Assembly (NCBI GenBank): GCA_001544655.2
Contig: FCOD02000007.1
Coordinates: 186,001 to 250,000, forward strand
Reading direction: 5' to 3'
DNA: 64,000 nucleotides
Source: Caballeronia turbans
GTDB taxonomy: Bacteria > Pseudomonadota > Gammaproteobacteria > Burkholderiales > Burkholderiaceae
Shown here: positions 1 through 8,797 of the stretch, in pieces
How positions within the stretch are numbered: position 1 is the first letter of the stretch
Layout of the letters: each line of letters starts with the position of its first letter
Program-made: the position numbers and the translations under genes
Notes under the pieces: model-generated
Databases searched by the model: none
The model's input: the letters and a program-made list of their open reading frames with translations, nothing else
What the model was told of the DNA's origin: nothing

Positions 1-729
1 CTTCGCCATGAAGGTCGCATACATCTTGTGACGCAGCGCCGCCTCGCGCACCGTGCGCTTGAAGAGAAACACACGGTCCGCGAGATTGAGCGCATCGCCA
101 TGCATGAAGTTGATTTCCATCTGCGCCGCACCCACTTCGTGAATCAGCGTATCCACTTCGAGTTCCTGCACTTCGCAATACGCGTAGATGTCTTCGAAGA
201 GCGGATCGAACTCGTTGACCGCATCGATCGAGTACGCCTGACGTCCCGTTTCCGCGCGCCCGGTTCTGCCCACGGGCGGCTGCAAGGGCAGATCGGGATC
301 GCGGTTCATATCGACGAGAAAGAATTCCAGTTCCGGCCCGACGACAGGACGCCAGCCTTTCGCGGCGAATTTCCGCAGCACTTCACGCAACACGCGTCGC
401 GGCGAAATTGCGACGGGCGTGCCGTCGAAATGCACGCAATCGTGGATGACTTGCGCCGTGGGATCGACGGCCCACGGAATCAGGCGGATCGTCGCGGGAT
501 CGGGCACGCACACCATGTCGGGATCGGTGACGCCGGTGAAGCTGCCATCGACGGGATAGTCGCCCGTCACCGTCTGGATCATCACGGCTTGCGGCAGGCG
601 CATCGATTCGCCCGATTCGAACTTGCTGCGCGGAATGATCTTCCCGCGCGCGGTGCCCGCCATGTCGGGAATGATGGCTTCAACTTCAGTGATGTGATGC
701 TTTCGAAGAAATTCGTCGATGCGTTCCAT
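1..729 (-). CDS. puuA: Glutamine synthetase family protein, PuuA-like (N-terminal part, cut by window edge)
   Basis: The visible 243 residues begin MERIDEFLRKHHITEVEAII and include DMAGTARGKIIPR and a PELEFF motif, typical of the N-terminal and early catalytic region of glutamine-synthetase-fold ligases acting on putrescine or similar amines. Members are about 440-470 residues, so roughly the last 200 lie outside the window. By family, such enzymes join glutamate to a polyamine using ATP in the cytoplasm, the first step of polyamine use. The ATG at 729 is chosen because the family signature starts right after it. It is divergent from the ABC importer, with 549 bases between them. Ordinary glutamine synthetase or another gamma-glutamyl-amide ligase cannot be excluded from this fragment. 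Confidence 0.85.
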   Translation of the reverse strand, partial: MERIDEFLRKHHITEVEAIIPDMAGTARGKIIPRSKFESGESMRLPQAVMIQTVTGDYPVDGSFTGVTDPDMVCVPDPATIRLIPWAVDPTAQVIHDCVHFDGTPVAISPRRVLREVLRKFAAKGWRPVVGPELEFFLVDMNRDPDLPLQPPVGRTGRAETGRQAYSIDAVNEFDPLFEDIYAYCEVQELEVDTLIHEVGAAQMEINFMHGDALNLADRVFLFKRTVREAALRHKMYATFMAK

Positions 730-1278
730 TGTCGTTCTCGTGTTTTAAAGGCGCGCATGCTTCCACGGCCTTCGCGATGCATCGCAAAGGCGCAAAGAAG
801 GAAGGCGCGCGCATTCACGCGTGCAGACGCACGCGCGCGGACCCGTCAGTCAGGAAGGGAAGAACGGAAGAGGCGCTACGGCAGCAGCGAAGCGGCGCCG
901 ACGCAATGGACGGCGATGAACGCGCGAGCGGAAACGGCGTTGCGACGCCGCACGCAGCGGCGCGAGAGGACAGTCAGAACCGACAGGAAGCGGCGATCGG
1001 GAAGCTTGCCGCAGCGATCGGCGCAGGAGCCGCGGCTCCGACGTGCCAGAGGGCTTTGGACTTTCACGATAAGACTCGTTTGGCGAGTTGATTTGCAGAG
1101 CGATTGCAGATGCCGACAATTGCCCTTCAATGAGCATATACAAGACATAAACGCCGTCAATACGTTTTTTCCATTGGGCGCACATGTGGCGATTTTGCCG
1201 AGAAGGGAGCATGTTGCCCAATTCATCGATAATGTCGGCTCTTTCAGCCGATACGCCCACAGCGGCCCACAGAGCCCG
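730..1278. other. Divergent intergenic region, no convincing gene
   Basis: These 549 bases separate the PuuA-like gene (minus) from the ABC importer (plus). I find no convincing reading frame. A perfect 12-bp palindrome, GCGATGCATCGC, lies at 774-785, 45 bases upstream of the PuuA-like ATG. The part from about 1090 to 1260 is less GC-rich than its surroundings and probably holds the importer promoter; one weak pair is TTGCAG and GACAAT with a 16-base spacer. Nothing else is clear. Confidence 0.5.
774..785. promoter_or_regulatory. 12-bp palindrome upstream of PuuA-like gene, possible operator
   Basis: GCGATGCATCGC is a perfect palindrome. With flanking bases the dyad reads TTCGCGATGCATCGCAA, symmetric except for one position on each side. 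It is 45 bases upstream of the PuuA-like start, a place where a repressor could act. No regulator gene is adjacent, so the function is inference. Confidence 0.3.
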
Positions 1279-3159
1279 ATGCTCTCCAACCTGCTCGTCC
1301 AACTCGTCAACGGCCTCGCCGATGCCTGCGCGCTCTTTCTTGTCGCGTCGGGTCTCTCCCTGATCTTCGGGGTCACGCGCATCGTCAACTTCGCGCATGG
1401 CTCGCTCTACATGCTCGGCGTGTATGTCGCGTATAGCCTGACGAGCCGCTTCGGCGAAAGCGTCGCGGGCTTCTGGGCGTCGGTGCTGGGCGCTGCGCTT
1501 GTCGTCGGCGGGATCGGCGCGGCGATCGAAGTGAGCGTGCTCAGGCGCATCTATCGCGCGCCCGAACTGTTTCATCTGCTGGCCACATTCGCGCTGGTGC
1601 TGATCATTCGCGATGCGGCGCTCTATCTGTGGGGACCGGAAGATCTGTTCGGCCCGCGCGCGCCGCATCTGGAAGGGGCGGTGCAGATGCTCGATCATGC
1701 GCTGCCCGCTTACGATCTCGCGTTGATCGTCATCGGGCCGCTCGTGCTGCTCGCGCTGTGGTATGCGCTCACGCGCACGCGCTGGGGCACGCTCGTGCGC
1801 GCGGCCAGCGCGGATCGTGAAATGCTCGGGGCGCTCGGCGTCAATCAGGCGTGGCTCTTCACTGGCGTGTTTTTCGTGGGCGCGATGCTCGCTGGGCTCG
1901 GCGGCGCGCTGCAGGTGCCCCGCATGTCGGCGAATCTGTCGCTGGATATCGAAACCATCGGCAATGCGTTCGTCGTCGTCGTGGTCGGCGGCATGGGTTC
2001 GATTCCGGGCGCGTTCGTCGCGGCGCTATTGATCGCCGAGATCAAGGCGATGTGCATCGGCATCGGGCATGTGTCGATCGCGGGCATCGACTTTTCGTTG
2101 TCGAAGTTCACGCTCGTCGCGGAGTTCGTCGTGATGGCCGTCGTGCTCGTGCTGCGTCCGTGGGGACTTTTCGGCCGCGCACAGGCGATCGCACGAACTG
2201 CCGCGCCCGCGGACCGGCCTTTGCGTCCCGCCACGCGCAACATGAATATCGCCGCGGCTGTCGCTGTAACCGCGCTTGCGCTGGCGCCGCTCGCCGCCGA
2301 TGCTTTCCCGTACATGCCCGTGCTGTTCGTCGAGATCATGATCGCGGTGCTGTTCGCGGCGAGCCTGCACTTCATCATGGGGCCGGGCGGCATGCACTCG
2401 TTCGGTCACGCGGCGTACTTCGGTCTCGGTGCATACGGCGCGGCACTGTTTCTCAAAGTATTCGCGCTGCCGATGGAAGCCGCGCTCGTGCTCGGTCCGT
2501 TGATCGCGGGCATCGGCGCGATCGTGTTCGGCTGGTTCTGCGTGCGCCTCTCGGGTGTCTATCTCGCGATGCTCACGCTCGCGTTCGCGCAAATCGTCTG
2601 GTCCGTCGTCTATCAATGGGACGCCGTGACGGGCGGGAGCAACGGCATACTGGGCATCTGGCCGTCGCCGTGGCTTGCGTCGCCTGTCGCGTTCTATTAC
2701 CTCACGCTCGTGTTCGCGGTGATCGGCGTGTGGCTGCTGCGCCGCATGATCTTCTCGCCGCTCGGCCTCGCGATGCGCGCGGGTCGCGATTCGCCGTTGC
2801 GCGCCGAAGCGATCGGCATCGATGTCGCGCGCGTGCAATGGGCCGCGTTCGTCGTCGCCGCTCTCATCTGCGGACTCGCGGGCTCGCTTTACGCGTTCTC
2901 GAAAGGCAACATCTCGCCCGAAGCGATCAGCGTGGGCCGTTCCGTCGATGGCCTCGTGATGGTCCTGCTCGGCGGCATCCAGACGCTCACGGGCCCGATC
3001 GTCGGCGCGAGCGTGTTCACCTGGCTGCAGGATAGCGTCGCGCGTCAGACCGACTACTGGCAGGCGCTGCTCGGTGCCACGATCCTCGTGCTCGTCATCG
3101 CGTTTCCGCAGGGCATCGCAGGCTTCGTGCGCGAGCGCTTCTTCCCGGAGGCGCAATGA
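1279..3159 (+). CDS. livHM: Fused LivH-LivM-type ABC transporter permease
   Basis: A 626-residue membrane protein made of two branched-chain-amino-acid permease units. The LivH-like half (about 1-300) starts MLSNLLVQLVNGLADACALF and has the family stretch IVNFAHGSLYMLG. The LivM-like half (about 330-620) has GPGGMHSFGHAAYFGLGAYG. Each half has a cytoplasmic coupling segment (GALGVNQAW and EAIGIDVARVQW) that normally contacts the ATPases. In most bacteria the two permeases are separate genes; here they are one chain. The ATG at 1279 is chosen because the upstream in-frame extension has no family similarity and runs antisense to the PuuA-like gene. The stop overlaps the next start (ATGA). The substrate is unknown; amino acids, urea or short amides are possible. 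Confidence 0.93.
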   Translation: MLSNLLVQLVNGLADACALFLVASGLSLIFGVTRIVNFAHGSLYMLGVYVAYSLTSRFGESVAGFWASVLGAALVVGGIGAAIEVSVLRRIYRAPELFHLLATFALVLIIRDAALYLWGPEDLFGPRAPHLEGAVQMLDHALPAYDLALIVIGPLVLLALWYALTRTRWGTLVRAASADREMLGALGVNQAWLFTGVFFVGAMLAGLGGALQVPRMSANLSLDIETIGNAFVVVVVGGMGSIPGAFVAALLIAEIKAMCIGIGHVSIAGIDFSLSKFTLVAEFVVMAVVLVLRPWGLFGRAQAIARTAAPADRPLRPATRNMNIAAAVAVTALALAPLAADAFPYMPVLFVEIMIAVLFAASLHFIMGPGGMHSFGHAAYFGLGAYGAALFLKVFALPMEAALVLGPLIAGIGAIVFGWFCVRLSGVYLAMLTLAFAQIVWSVVYQWDAVTGGSNGILGIWPSPWLASPVAFYYLTLVFAVIGVWLLRRMIFSPLGLAMRAGRDSPLRAEAIGIDVARVQWAAFVVAALICGLAGSLYAFSKGNISPEAISVGRSVDGLVMVLLGGIQTLTGPIVGASVFTWLQDSVARQTDYWQALLGATILVLVIAFPQGIAGFVRERFFPEAQ

Positions 3160-3941
3160 CGCTGCTTTCGATCGCGCATCTGTCGAAGTCGTTCGACGGC
3201 GTGCAGGCCGTCGACGACGTATCGTTCGACCTTCAGGCAGGGCAGTTGCTCGCGCTGATCGGCCCGAACGGCGCGGGCAAGTCGACGTGCTTCAACATGA
3301 TCAACGGTCAGCTCAAGCCGGGCGCGGGCGCGATTCGTTTCGACGGCCGCGATATCGCGGGCATGCGTCCGCGCGATATCTGGCGTCTCGGCGTGGGCCG
3401 CACATTCCAGATCGCCGCGACCTTCAATTCCATGACCGTGCTCGAAAACGTGCAGATGGCGTTGCTGTCGCGCGAGCGGCGCATCTATCGTCTTTTCGGG
3501 CGCGTCGCGTCATTCAGCGAAACCGAAGCGATGGCCTTGCTCGATCTCGTCGGCATGACGGCGCACGCGCAGCGCAGTTGCGCGGTGCTTGCATACGGCG
3601 ACGTGAAGCGCGTCGAACTGGCGATCGCGCTTGCGAATCGTCCAAAGCTGCTTCTGATGGACGAACCGACCGCGGGCATGGCGCCGCAGGAACGCAATGA
3701 ACTGATGGCGCTCACCGCGCGCCTCGCGAAAGAGCGCGACATCGGCGTGCTGTTCACCGAGCACAGCATGGACGTGGTGTTTTCGCATGCGGACAAGCTC
3801 ATCGTGCTCGCGCGCGGCCGCCTCATCGCAGAAGGCGATGCCGAAGCCATCCGCAACGACGCGCGCGTGCGTGAGGTCTATCTCGGCACGGGTGCATCGT
3901 TCGCGCCGCGCACGGCGTTGAAGACGGGGGCAGCCACATGA
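3156..3941 (+). CDS. livG: ABC transporter ATP-binding protein, LivG family
   Basis: A 261-residue ATPase of the branched-chain-type importer. Walker A GPNGAGKST is at residues 36-44, Walker B is LLLMDEP, and the H-loop is in FTEHSMDVVF. The signature segment reads AYGDVKRVELA, the degenerate form usual in LivG rather than canonical LSGGQ. It starts inside the stop of the permease gene and ends inside the start of livF, so the genes are translationally coupled. It should pair with LivF on the cytoplasmic face of the fused permease. Confidence 0.94.
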   Translation: MTLLSIAHLSKSFDGVQAVDDVSFDLQAGQLLALIGPNGAGKSTCFNMINGQLKPGAGAIRFDGRDIAGMRPRDIWRLGVGRTFQIAATFNSMTVLENVQMALLSRERRIYRLFGRVASFSETEAMALLDLVGMTAHAQRSCAVLAYGDVKRVELAIALANRPKLLLMDEPTAGMAPQERNELMALTARLAKERDIGVLFTEHSMDVVFSHADKLIVLARGRLIAEGDAEAIRNDARVREVYLGTGASFAPRTALKTGAAT

Positions 3942-4645
3942 CGCTGCTGAAAGTCGACGCGCTCAACGCGTTCTATGGCCGCGCGCAGATCCTGTTCGAC
4001 GTCGGCTTCGAAGTCGGTCGCGGCGAAGTGGTCGCGTTGATGGGCCGAAACGGCGCGGGTAAATCCACGACGATGAAAGCGGTGATGGGACTCCTGCCGC
4101 GCGTATCGGGCACGGTGTCGTTCATGGGCGAGAGCATCGCGGGCATGGCGCCTTATCGCATCGCGCGACGGGGCTTGGGGTATGTGCCGGAAGACCGGCG
4201 CGTTTTCGGCGAGCTGACCGTGATGGAGAATCTCGACACAGGCCGCCAGCCGCCGCGCGACGATGCGCCCTTGTGGACGCCAGAAAAGCTCTTTCGCGTG
4301 TTCCCGAATCTCGGCGAAATGCGCGGCCGCCGCGCGAGCCGCATGAGCGGCGGTGAGCAGCAGATGCTTACGGTATCGCGCACGCTGATGGGCAATCCGC
4401 GCCTCGTGTTGCTCGACGAGCCCTCGGAGGGTGTCGCGCCCGTCATCGTGGAACAGATGGCCGATATGATTCTCGAACTGAAGCGCGAAGGGCTCGCGAT
4501 TCTTTTGTCGGAACAGAACCTGCACTTCGCGGAACTCGTCAGCGACCGCGTATATGTGCTGGAAAGAGGCCAGATACGCCATGAAGGCGCGATGAACGCA
4601 TTCGCCCGCGACGATGCCGCGCGCCGCGAATTCCTTGGCGTATGA
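3938..4645 (+). CDS. livF: ABC transporter ATP-binding protein, LivF family
   Basis: A 235-residue ATPase, the usual LivF length. Walker A GRNGAGKST is at 36-44, followed by a canonical signature SGGEQQ and Walker B LVLLDEPSEG. The typical LivF segment YVPEDRRVFGELTVMENL is present. The ATG overlaps the livG stop (ATGA). It supplies the second nucleotide-binding domain of the importer. The substrate cannot be deduced from the ATPases. Confidence 0.94.
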   Translation: MTLLKVDALNAFYGRAQILFDVGFEVGRGEVVALMGRNGAGKSTTMKAVMGLLPRVSGTVSFMGESIAGMAPYRIARRGLGYVPEDRRVFGELTVMENLDTGRQPPRDDAPLWTPEKLFRVFPNLGEMRGRRASRMSGGEQQMLTVSRTLMGNPRLVLLDEPSEGVAPVIVEQMADMILELKREGLAILLSEQNLHFAELVSDRVYVLERGQIRHEGAMNAFARDDAARREFLGV

Positions 4646-4679
4646 ACGAATCGAATCTAAACAGAGAGGACAGAACCCG

Positions 4680-5870
4680 ATGACGCCACTGCGCTTAACC
4701 CTCGCCGCCATTGCAGCGAGTCTCGCATTCGCCGCGCACGCCGACACCATCAAGATCGGCGAGATCAATAGCTACAAGGCACAGCCTGCATTTCTTCTGC
4801 CGTACAAGAACGGCTGGAATCTGGCGCTCGACGAGATCAACGCGGCGGGCGGCATCAATGGCAACAAGCTCGAAGTCGTCTCGCGCGATGACAACGGCAA
4901 TCCCGGCGATACGGTTCGGGTCGCGCAAGAACTCGTCGCGCGCGAGCAGGTGAAGTTGTTGTTCGGCGGTTATCTGTCGAATACGGGCCTCGCGCTTGCG
5001 GACTTTGCGAAGCAACGGCGCATCTTCTTCCTCGCGGCCGAGCCGCTCACCGACAAGATCGTCTGGCAGGACGGCAACAAGTACACGTATCGTCTGCGCC
5101 CGTCGACGTACATGCAGGTCGCGATGCTCGTGCCCGAAGCCGCGAAGCTCAGGAAGAAGCGCTGGGCGCTCGTCTATCCGAACTACGAGTACGGCCAGTC
5201 GGCTGTGGCCACGTTCAAGCGCCTGCTGAAGGCGGCGCAGCCGGATGTGGAATTCGTCGCGGAGCAGGCGACCCCGCTCGGCAACGTCGATGCGGGCGCG
5301 GTGACGCAAGCGCTCGCCGATGCAAAGCCCGACGCCATCTTCAACGTGCTGTTCAGCGCCGACCTCGGCAAGTTCGTCCGCGAGGGCAACACGCGCGGAC
5401 TCTTCAAGGATCGCGCGGTCGTGTCGCTGCTGACGGGCGAGCCGGATTATCTCGATCCGCTCGGCAAGGAAGCGCCGGTCGGCTGGATCGTCACGGGCTA
5501 TCCGTGGTATTCGATCGATACCCCGGAGAACAAGAAATTCGTCGCCGCCTACGAGGCGAAGTATCACGACTATCCGCGCCTGGGCTCGGTCGTGGGCTAT
5601 ACCGCGATGATGTCGATCGCCAACGGCCTGAAGAAAGCCGGCTCACCCGATGCCGACAAGCTCGCCGCCGCATTCAAGGGCTTGCCCGTCGATACGCCGT
5701 TCGGCCCGATCACGTACCGCAAGCAGGACAATCAATCGACGATGGGCGCGTATGTCGGTGTGACGGGCCTGAAGGACGGCAAGGGCGTGATGACGTCGTT
5801 CCGTTATGTCGATGGCGCGAGCGTGCAGCCATCGGATGAAGAAGTGAAGAAACTGCGTCCGGCGGACTGA
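4680..5870 (+). CDS. Periplasmic substrate-binding protein of the branched-chain-type ABC importer
   Basis: A 396-residue exported protein. Residues 1-21 form a signal peptide (MTPLRLTLAAIAASLAFAAHA, cleaved before DTIKIGE). The mature part is a type I periplasmic-binding fold: NGWNLALDEINAAGGINGNKL is the conserved LivJ-like opening, and GGYLSNTGLALADFAKQRRIFF forms the ligand-pocket region. The start is fixed by the Shine-Dalgarno AGAGAGGA about 9 bases upstream. It is last in the importer operon, 34 bases after livF. The family covers amino acids, amides, urea and aromatic acids; proximity to a polyamine-type ligase hints at nitrogen compounds, which is inference. Confidence 0.93.
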   Translation: MTPLRLTLAAIAASLAFAAHADTIKIGEINSYKAQPAFLLPYKNGWNLALDEINAAGGINGNKLEVVSRDDNGNPGDTVRVAQELVAREQVKLLFGGYLSNTGLALADFAKQRRIFFLAAEPLTDKIVWQDGNKYTYRLRPSTYMQVAMLVPEAAKLRKKRWALVYPNYEYGQSAVATFKRLLKAAQPDVEFVAEQATPLGNVDAGAVTQALADAKPDAIFNVLFSADLGKFVREGNTRGLFKDRAVVSLLTGEPDYLDPLGKEAPVGWIVTGYPWYSIDTPENKKFVAAYEAKYHDYPRLGSVVGYTAMMSIANGLKKAGSPDADKLAAAFKGLPVDTPFGPITYRKQDNQSTMGAYVGVTGLKDGKGVMTSFRYVDGASVQPSDEEVKKLRPAD

Positions 5871-5874
5871 CGCA

Positions 5875-6447
5875 TCACGCCTTGGGAAAGGGCTTGCTGA
5901 CGAACTTCGAACCGGCAAGCCCGAAACGCCAGGGTACGTCCATCGCCTTGGTGATGCCGATGCGCGGTCCGTGCACGATCGGGAAGTCTTCCTCGGGCGG
6001 CTCGATATGAAACGGCGCTTCGAGCAGCGACATGCCGTTGTTCCGGTGCGTGATGCCGAGCGCCTGCGCGGCGCGGCCCGGCCCCGAGCATAGAAGCTTG
6101 AGCGGCTCCAGTCCGCGCCGCGCACGCATTTCGTCGATGCCGACGAGCGGCTCGATCGCGCGAATCAGCACCCCGGCGCCGTGGCCGGCCTCGCGGCACA
6201 CGAAATTCAGGCACCAGTGAATGCCGTAGGAACGGTAGACATAGGCATGGGCGGGCGGCCCGAACATGACCGCGTTGCGCGGCGTCGGCCCGGAGAAGCT
6301 GTGCGAGGCGGGATCTTCCCGGTCATAGGCTTCCGTTTCGACGATGCGGCCGCCGACACCGTCGACGGTCACGATCGCGCCGATGAGGCGTTGCGCGACG
6401 ATCTCGGACGGCGCGTGAAAATCGACGGGTTTGGGCTTCTTGTTCAC
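5875..6447 (-). CDS. 3-methyladenine DNA glycosylase (AAG/MPG type)
   Basis: A 190-residue base-excision-repair enzyme of the alkyladenine glycosylase fold, which removes 3-methyladenine and other damaged purines. Recognisable segments are RIVETEAYDREDPASHSFSG, containing the catalytic Glu of the family ETEAY motif, then AHAYVYRSYGIHWCLN and GPGRAAQALGI. The length fits the usual 190-210 residues. The start is taken as GTG at 6447 (VNKKPKPVDFHAP), because upstream residues are unrelated and no in-frame ATG lies nearby; no strong ribosome site is visible. It converges on the importer operon with a 4-base gap. Confidence 0.9.
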   Translation of the reverse strand: MNKKPKPVDFHAPSEIVAQRLIGAIVTVDGVGGRIVETEAYDREDPASHSFSGPTPRNAVMFGPPAHAYVYRSYGIHWCLNFVCREAGHGAGVLIRAIEPLVGIDEMRARRGLEPLKLLCSGPGRAAQALGITHRNNGMSLLEAPFHIEPPEEDFPIVHGPRIGITKAMDVPWRFGLAGSKFVSKPFPKA

Positions 6448-6507
6448 AAGCGGTATTCTAGCCGCGGCCGTGCCACCGCATTCAACCCGACCATCAGGAG
6501 ACGCCGA

Positions 6508-6930
6508 ATGAAGACTTCTTGGTTCCTCAAGTTCTCGAATGGGCTCGCGCAAGTGGCGGGGCACGCATCGACCTTCGTGACCGCGGTGGTGCTCGTCATC
6601 GTCTGGGCCGCATCGGGGCCGCTCTTTCATTTCAGCGACACATGGCAGCTCGTCATCAATACGTCCACGACGATCGTCACGTTCCTCATGGTCTTCCTGA
6701 TTCAGAACACGCAGAACCGCGACACCGCCGCGATGCAGATCAAGCTCGATGAGCTCATTCGCGCGATCGACAAGGCGCATAACGCGCTGCTCGATCTCGA
6801 AGAGCTCGACGAAAAGGAACTCACCGTTTTTCGCAAGCGTTATGAAAAGCTCGCGCAGGAGGCGCGCGATGACTTGCGTTCGGCGAGCAAGGACATCGAG
6901 ATGCCTTCATTCGACGAAGCGAAGCGGTAG
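6508..6930 (+). CDS. Low-affinity iron permease family small membrane protein
   Basis: A 140-residue protein with two N-terminal membrane segments (about 14-38 and 46-64: STFVTAVVLVIVWAASGPLF and LVINTSTTIVTFLMVFLIQN), then QNRDTAAMQIKLDELIRA and a charged helical tail with coiled-coil character. The stretch FLIQNTQNRDTAAMQIKLDELI is diagnostic of the family named after fungal low-affinity iron permease; iron transport in bacteria is not established. The Shine-Dalgarno CAGGAG precedes ATG 6508. It converges on tadG with 3 bases between the stops, so there is no room for a dedicated terminator. Confidence 0.88.
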   Translation: MKTSWFLKFSNGLAQVAGHASTFVTAVVLVIVWAASGPLFHFSDTWQLVINTSTTIVTFLMVFLIQNTQNRDTAAMQIKLDELIRAIDKAHNALLDLEELDEKELTVFRKRYEKLAQEARDDLRSASKDIEMPSFDEAKR

Positions 6931-6933
6931 CTG

Positions 6934-8742
6934 TCATTTCGTGAGACGCAGCACGCCCAGATTGCCGGCGATCTGCTGAAAGATGTTGTCGAGCGTCGTA
7001 TTGTCCGGCGCGTGGTAATAGTTGCCCGGGCTCGCGCAGTTCTGCATCGTGACCTGTGCGCTCGAGCTGGATGCCGATGCGCCGAACGTAATCGAATAGA
7101 TCGTGATGCCGCGCGCCTTGATTGCCGTGCAGATCGCCTGCTGGTAGGAGTTGGCGTCGTCGGGATAACCCGCGTTGTTGCCGCTCGAAGCGTCGATGGG
7201 ACTGCCGCCGTGCAGCTCCGACGAGTCCGTGAGCGCGTTCGACATCGTGGTGCCGTCGGCCCGGATCACGGTCGGCGCCGACAGGCTGTTGGTGCCCACG
7301 CCCGAAAGGCCGTTGAAATACAGCGTGTTGGGAATCGAGCCCGCCGCGCCGATCTGGTTGAGGCCGTCGGTGAGGACGATCATCACGCGTTGAAGATTCT
7401 GCACGGAGCCGTCGGTGGGCTTCGGCAGACTCGGGTCGGACGAAATCCAGCCGTTCTTCGTGCCGGCTACGTTCTGCGACCACGACGGCTCCAGCATGCG
7501 CCAGCCCCACAGAAGGCCGACCGGAATGATCGTCGAGCCCGACGGCGTCATCTTGCTGACGGCCGTGGTGAGCGTGGTGGCGTTCTGCGTGAGGAAGGTC
7601 ATCGAGGTGGCGAGGCAGCCGGAGTTCTGCGTCAGGTTCTGCCCGGTCGTGTTGGTCTCGTCGAACTGGGTGCCGATGCCGGTGCCCGTGCCGCCGCTCG
7701 GGCTGTTGCACTTGTTCGCCGACCCCGACGAGCCGATGGTGAATGGCACGTTCGAGACGGTCGACGACGAACTGCCCGACGTATTGCACGCGCTGTACCG
7801 CGTCGACGAACTATAGGTGACCACCTTGAGCTTGCTCGTCGGCACGTTGTAGTAGTAACGCTGGAACTTGCGCGTGTCGAGCGGCGAGTACGCCTCGGGC
7901 GAGAGATTGCCGCTGGTGCGCGGCTCGATCGGGCAGCCGCTCCACGCGCCCGTCGTCACGCCGCTCGTGTTGTAGCTCGGCAGCGTCGCGCTGAGCCAGC
8001 TGCCGCCGGACGGCAGGGCGCCCGTGGTGTTGACGGTGCTCGCGAACGGCACCAGGCCGATGAAGTTCTTGCTGGTGGAAGTGCTTCCGCCCGGCAGCAG
8101 GTCGCCGATCAGCGAGTTGGCCGCAGCCTGCAGTCCGCTCATCTTGGTCGCGCCGGACTTGCCGTTCGCGGGGTCTCTCATGGAGCCGGTGTTGTCGAGC
8201 ACCATGACGAGTTCGAGCGTGCTCTGCGGCAGCCGCAGGGCTGTGTTGTTTGCCGATACCGTCGAAGTATCCGGCGGTGCCGTTCCGCCGCCGGAACCCG
8301 TGCCGGAGTCGCCACCGGATGTCTTGCTGAGAATCTTCGGCGCAAGCAAGGGCAGCGATCCCGACGCCGACAGCGCGATGGTCTGTCCGGTAGCGGGCGC
8401 GCCCGATACGGTCGCGGAAAACTGCCCGTCGGGCATGGTGAAGCCCATCATGCCGGAAGGACTGTTCGCGTCGTAGTACGCACGCGCGTCCTTCTGCCAG
8501 TTGGAGAGGCTCGTGCCGGTCGGCGTGTTGCCATAGCGCTGGAGATCGACGCCCGCCGACAACGTGGCGGCATCGAGCGCCATCTGCATGCGGCCCTGCG
8601 TCATCACGTAGTCGATCGCATCGAGCGCCACGCACATGGACCCGATCATGGTGCTCGCGCACATCGCGAACATCATCGCGACGCTGCCCCCTGCGCTTTG
8701 CGGCAGCCGGCTGCATGCGCGCAGCGTCGACGAAATCGTCAT
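6934..8742 (-). CDS. tadG: TadG-like pilus assembly protein with von Willebrand A domain
   Basis: About 602 residues, the last gene of the Tad operon. The N-terminus has the Tad-type hydrophobic helix (GGSVAMMFAMCASTMIGSMC), anchoring it in the inner membrane. A vWA domain starts at LELVMVLDNTGSMRD; DNTGS is the metal-site (MIDAS) motif in the TadG variant form. The chain between is Ser/Gly/Thr-rich and probably extracytoplasmic. Start choice is uncertain: ATG 8742 (MTISSTLRA) has CAGG upstream, while ATG 8772 (MEFKRKGF) would add 10 residues. TadG is needed for Flp pilus assembly in other bacteria, but its exact role is unclear. Confidence 0.88.
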   Translation of the reverse strand: MTISSTLRACSRLPQSAGGSVAMMFAMCASTMIGSMCVALDAIDYVMTQGRMQMALDAATLSAGVDLQRYGNTPTGTSLSNWQKDARAYYDANSPSGMMGFTMPDGQFSATVSGAPATGQTIALSASGSLPLLAPKILSKTSGGDSGTGSGGGTAPPDTSTVSANNTALRLPQSTLELVMVLDNTGSMRDPANGKSGATKMSGLQAAANSLIGDLLPGGSTSTSKNFIGLVPFASTVNTTGALPSGGSWLSATLPSYNTSGVTTGAWSGCPIEPRTSGNLSPEAYSPLDTRKFQRYYYNVPTSKLKVVTYSSSTRYSACNTSGSSSSTVSNVPFTIGSSGSANKCNSPSGGTGTGIGTQFDETNTTGQNLTQNSGCLATSMTFLTQNATTLTTAVSKMTPSGSTIIPVGLLWGWRMLEPSWSQNVAGTKNGWISSDPSLPKPTDGSVQNLQRVMIVLTDGLNQIGAAGSIPNTLYFNGLSGVGTNSLSAPTVIRADGTTMSNALTDSSELHGGSPIDASSGNNAGYPDDANSYQQAICTAIKARGITIYSITFGASASSSSAQVTMQNCASPGNYYHAPDNTTLDNIFQQIAGNLGVLRLTK

Positions 8743-8797
8743 GAGCCTGAACCCTTTGCGTTTGAATTCCATGTGGACGTCCGTGACCACGCGAACG

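Noticed and set aside
28-1278. In-frame extension of the fused permease back to position 28
   Set aside because: It runs antisense to the PuuA-like gene and has no membrane or family features; the permease domain starts at 1279.
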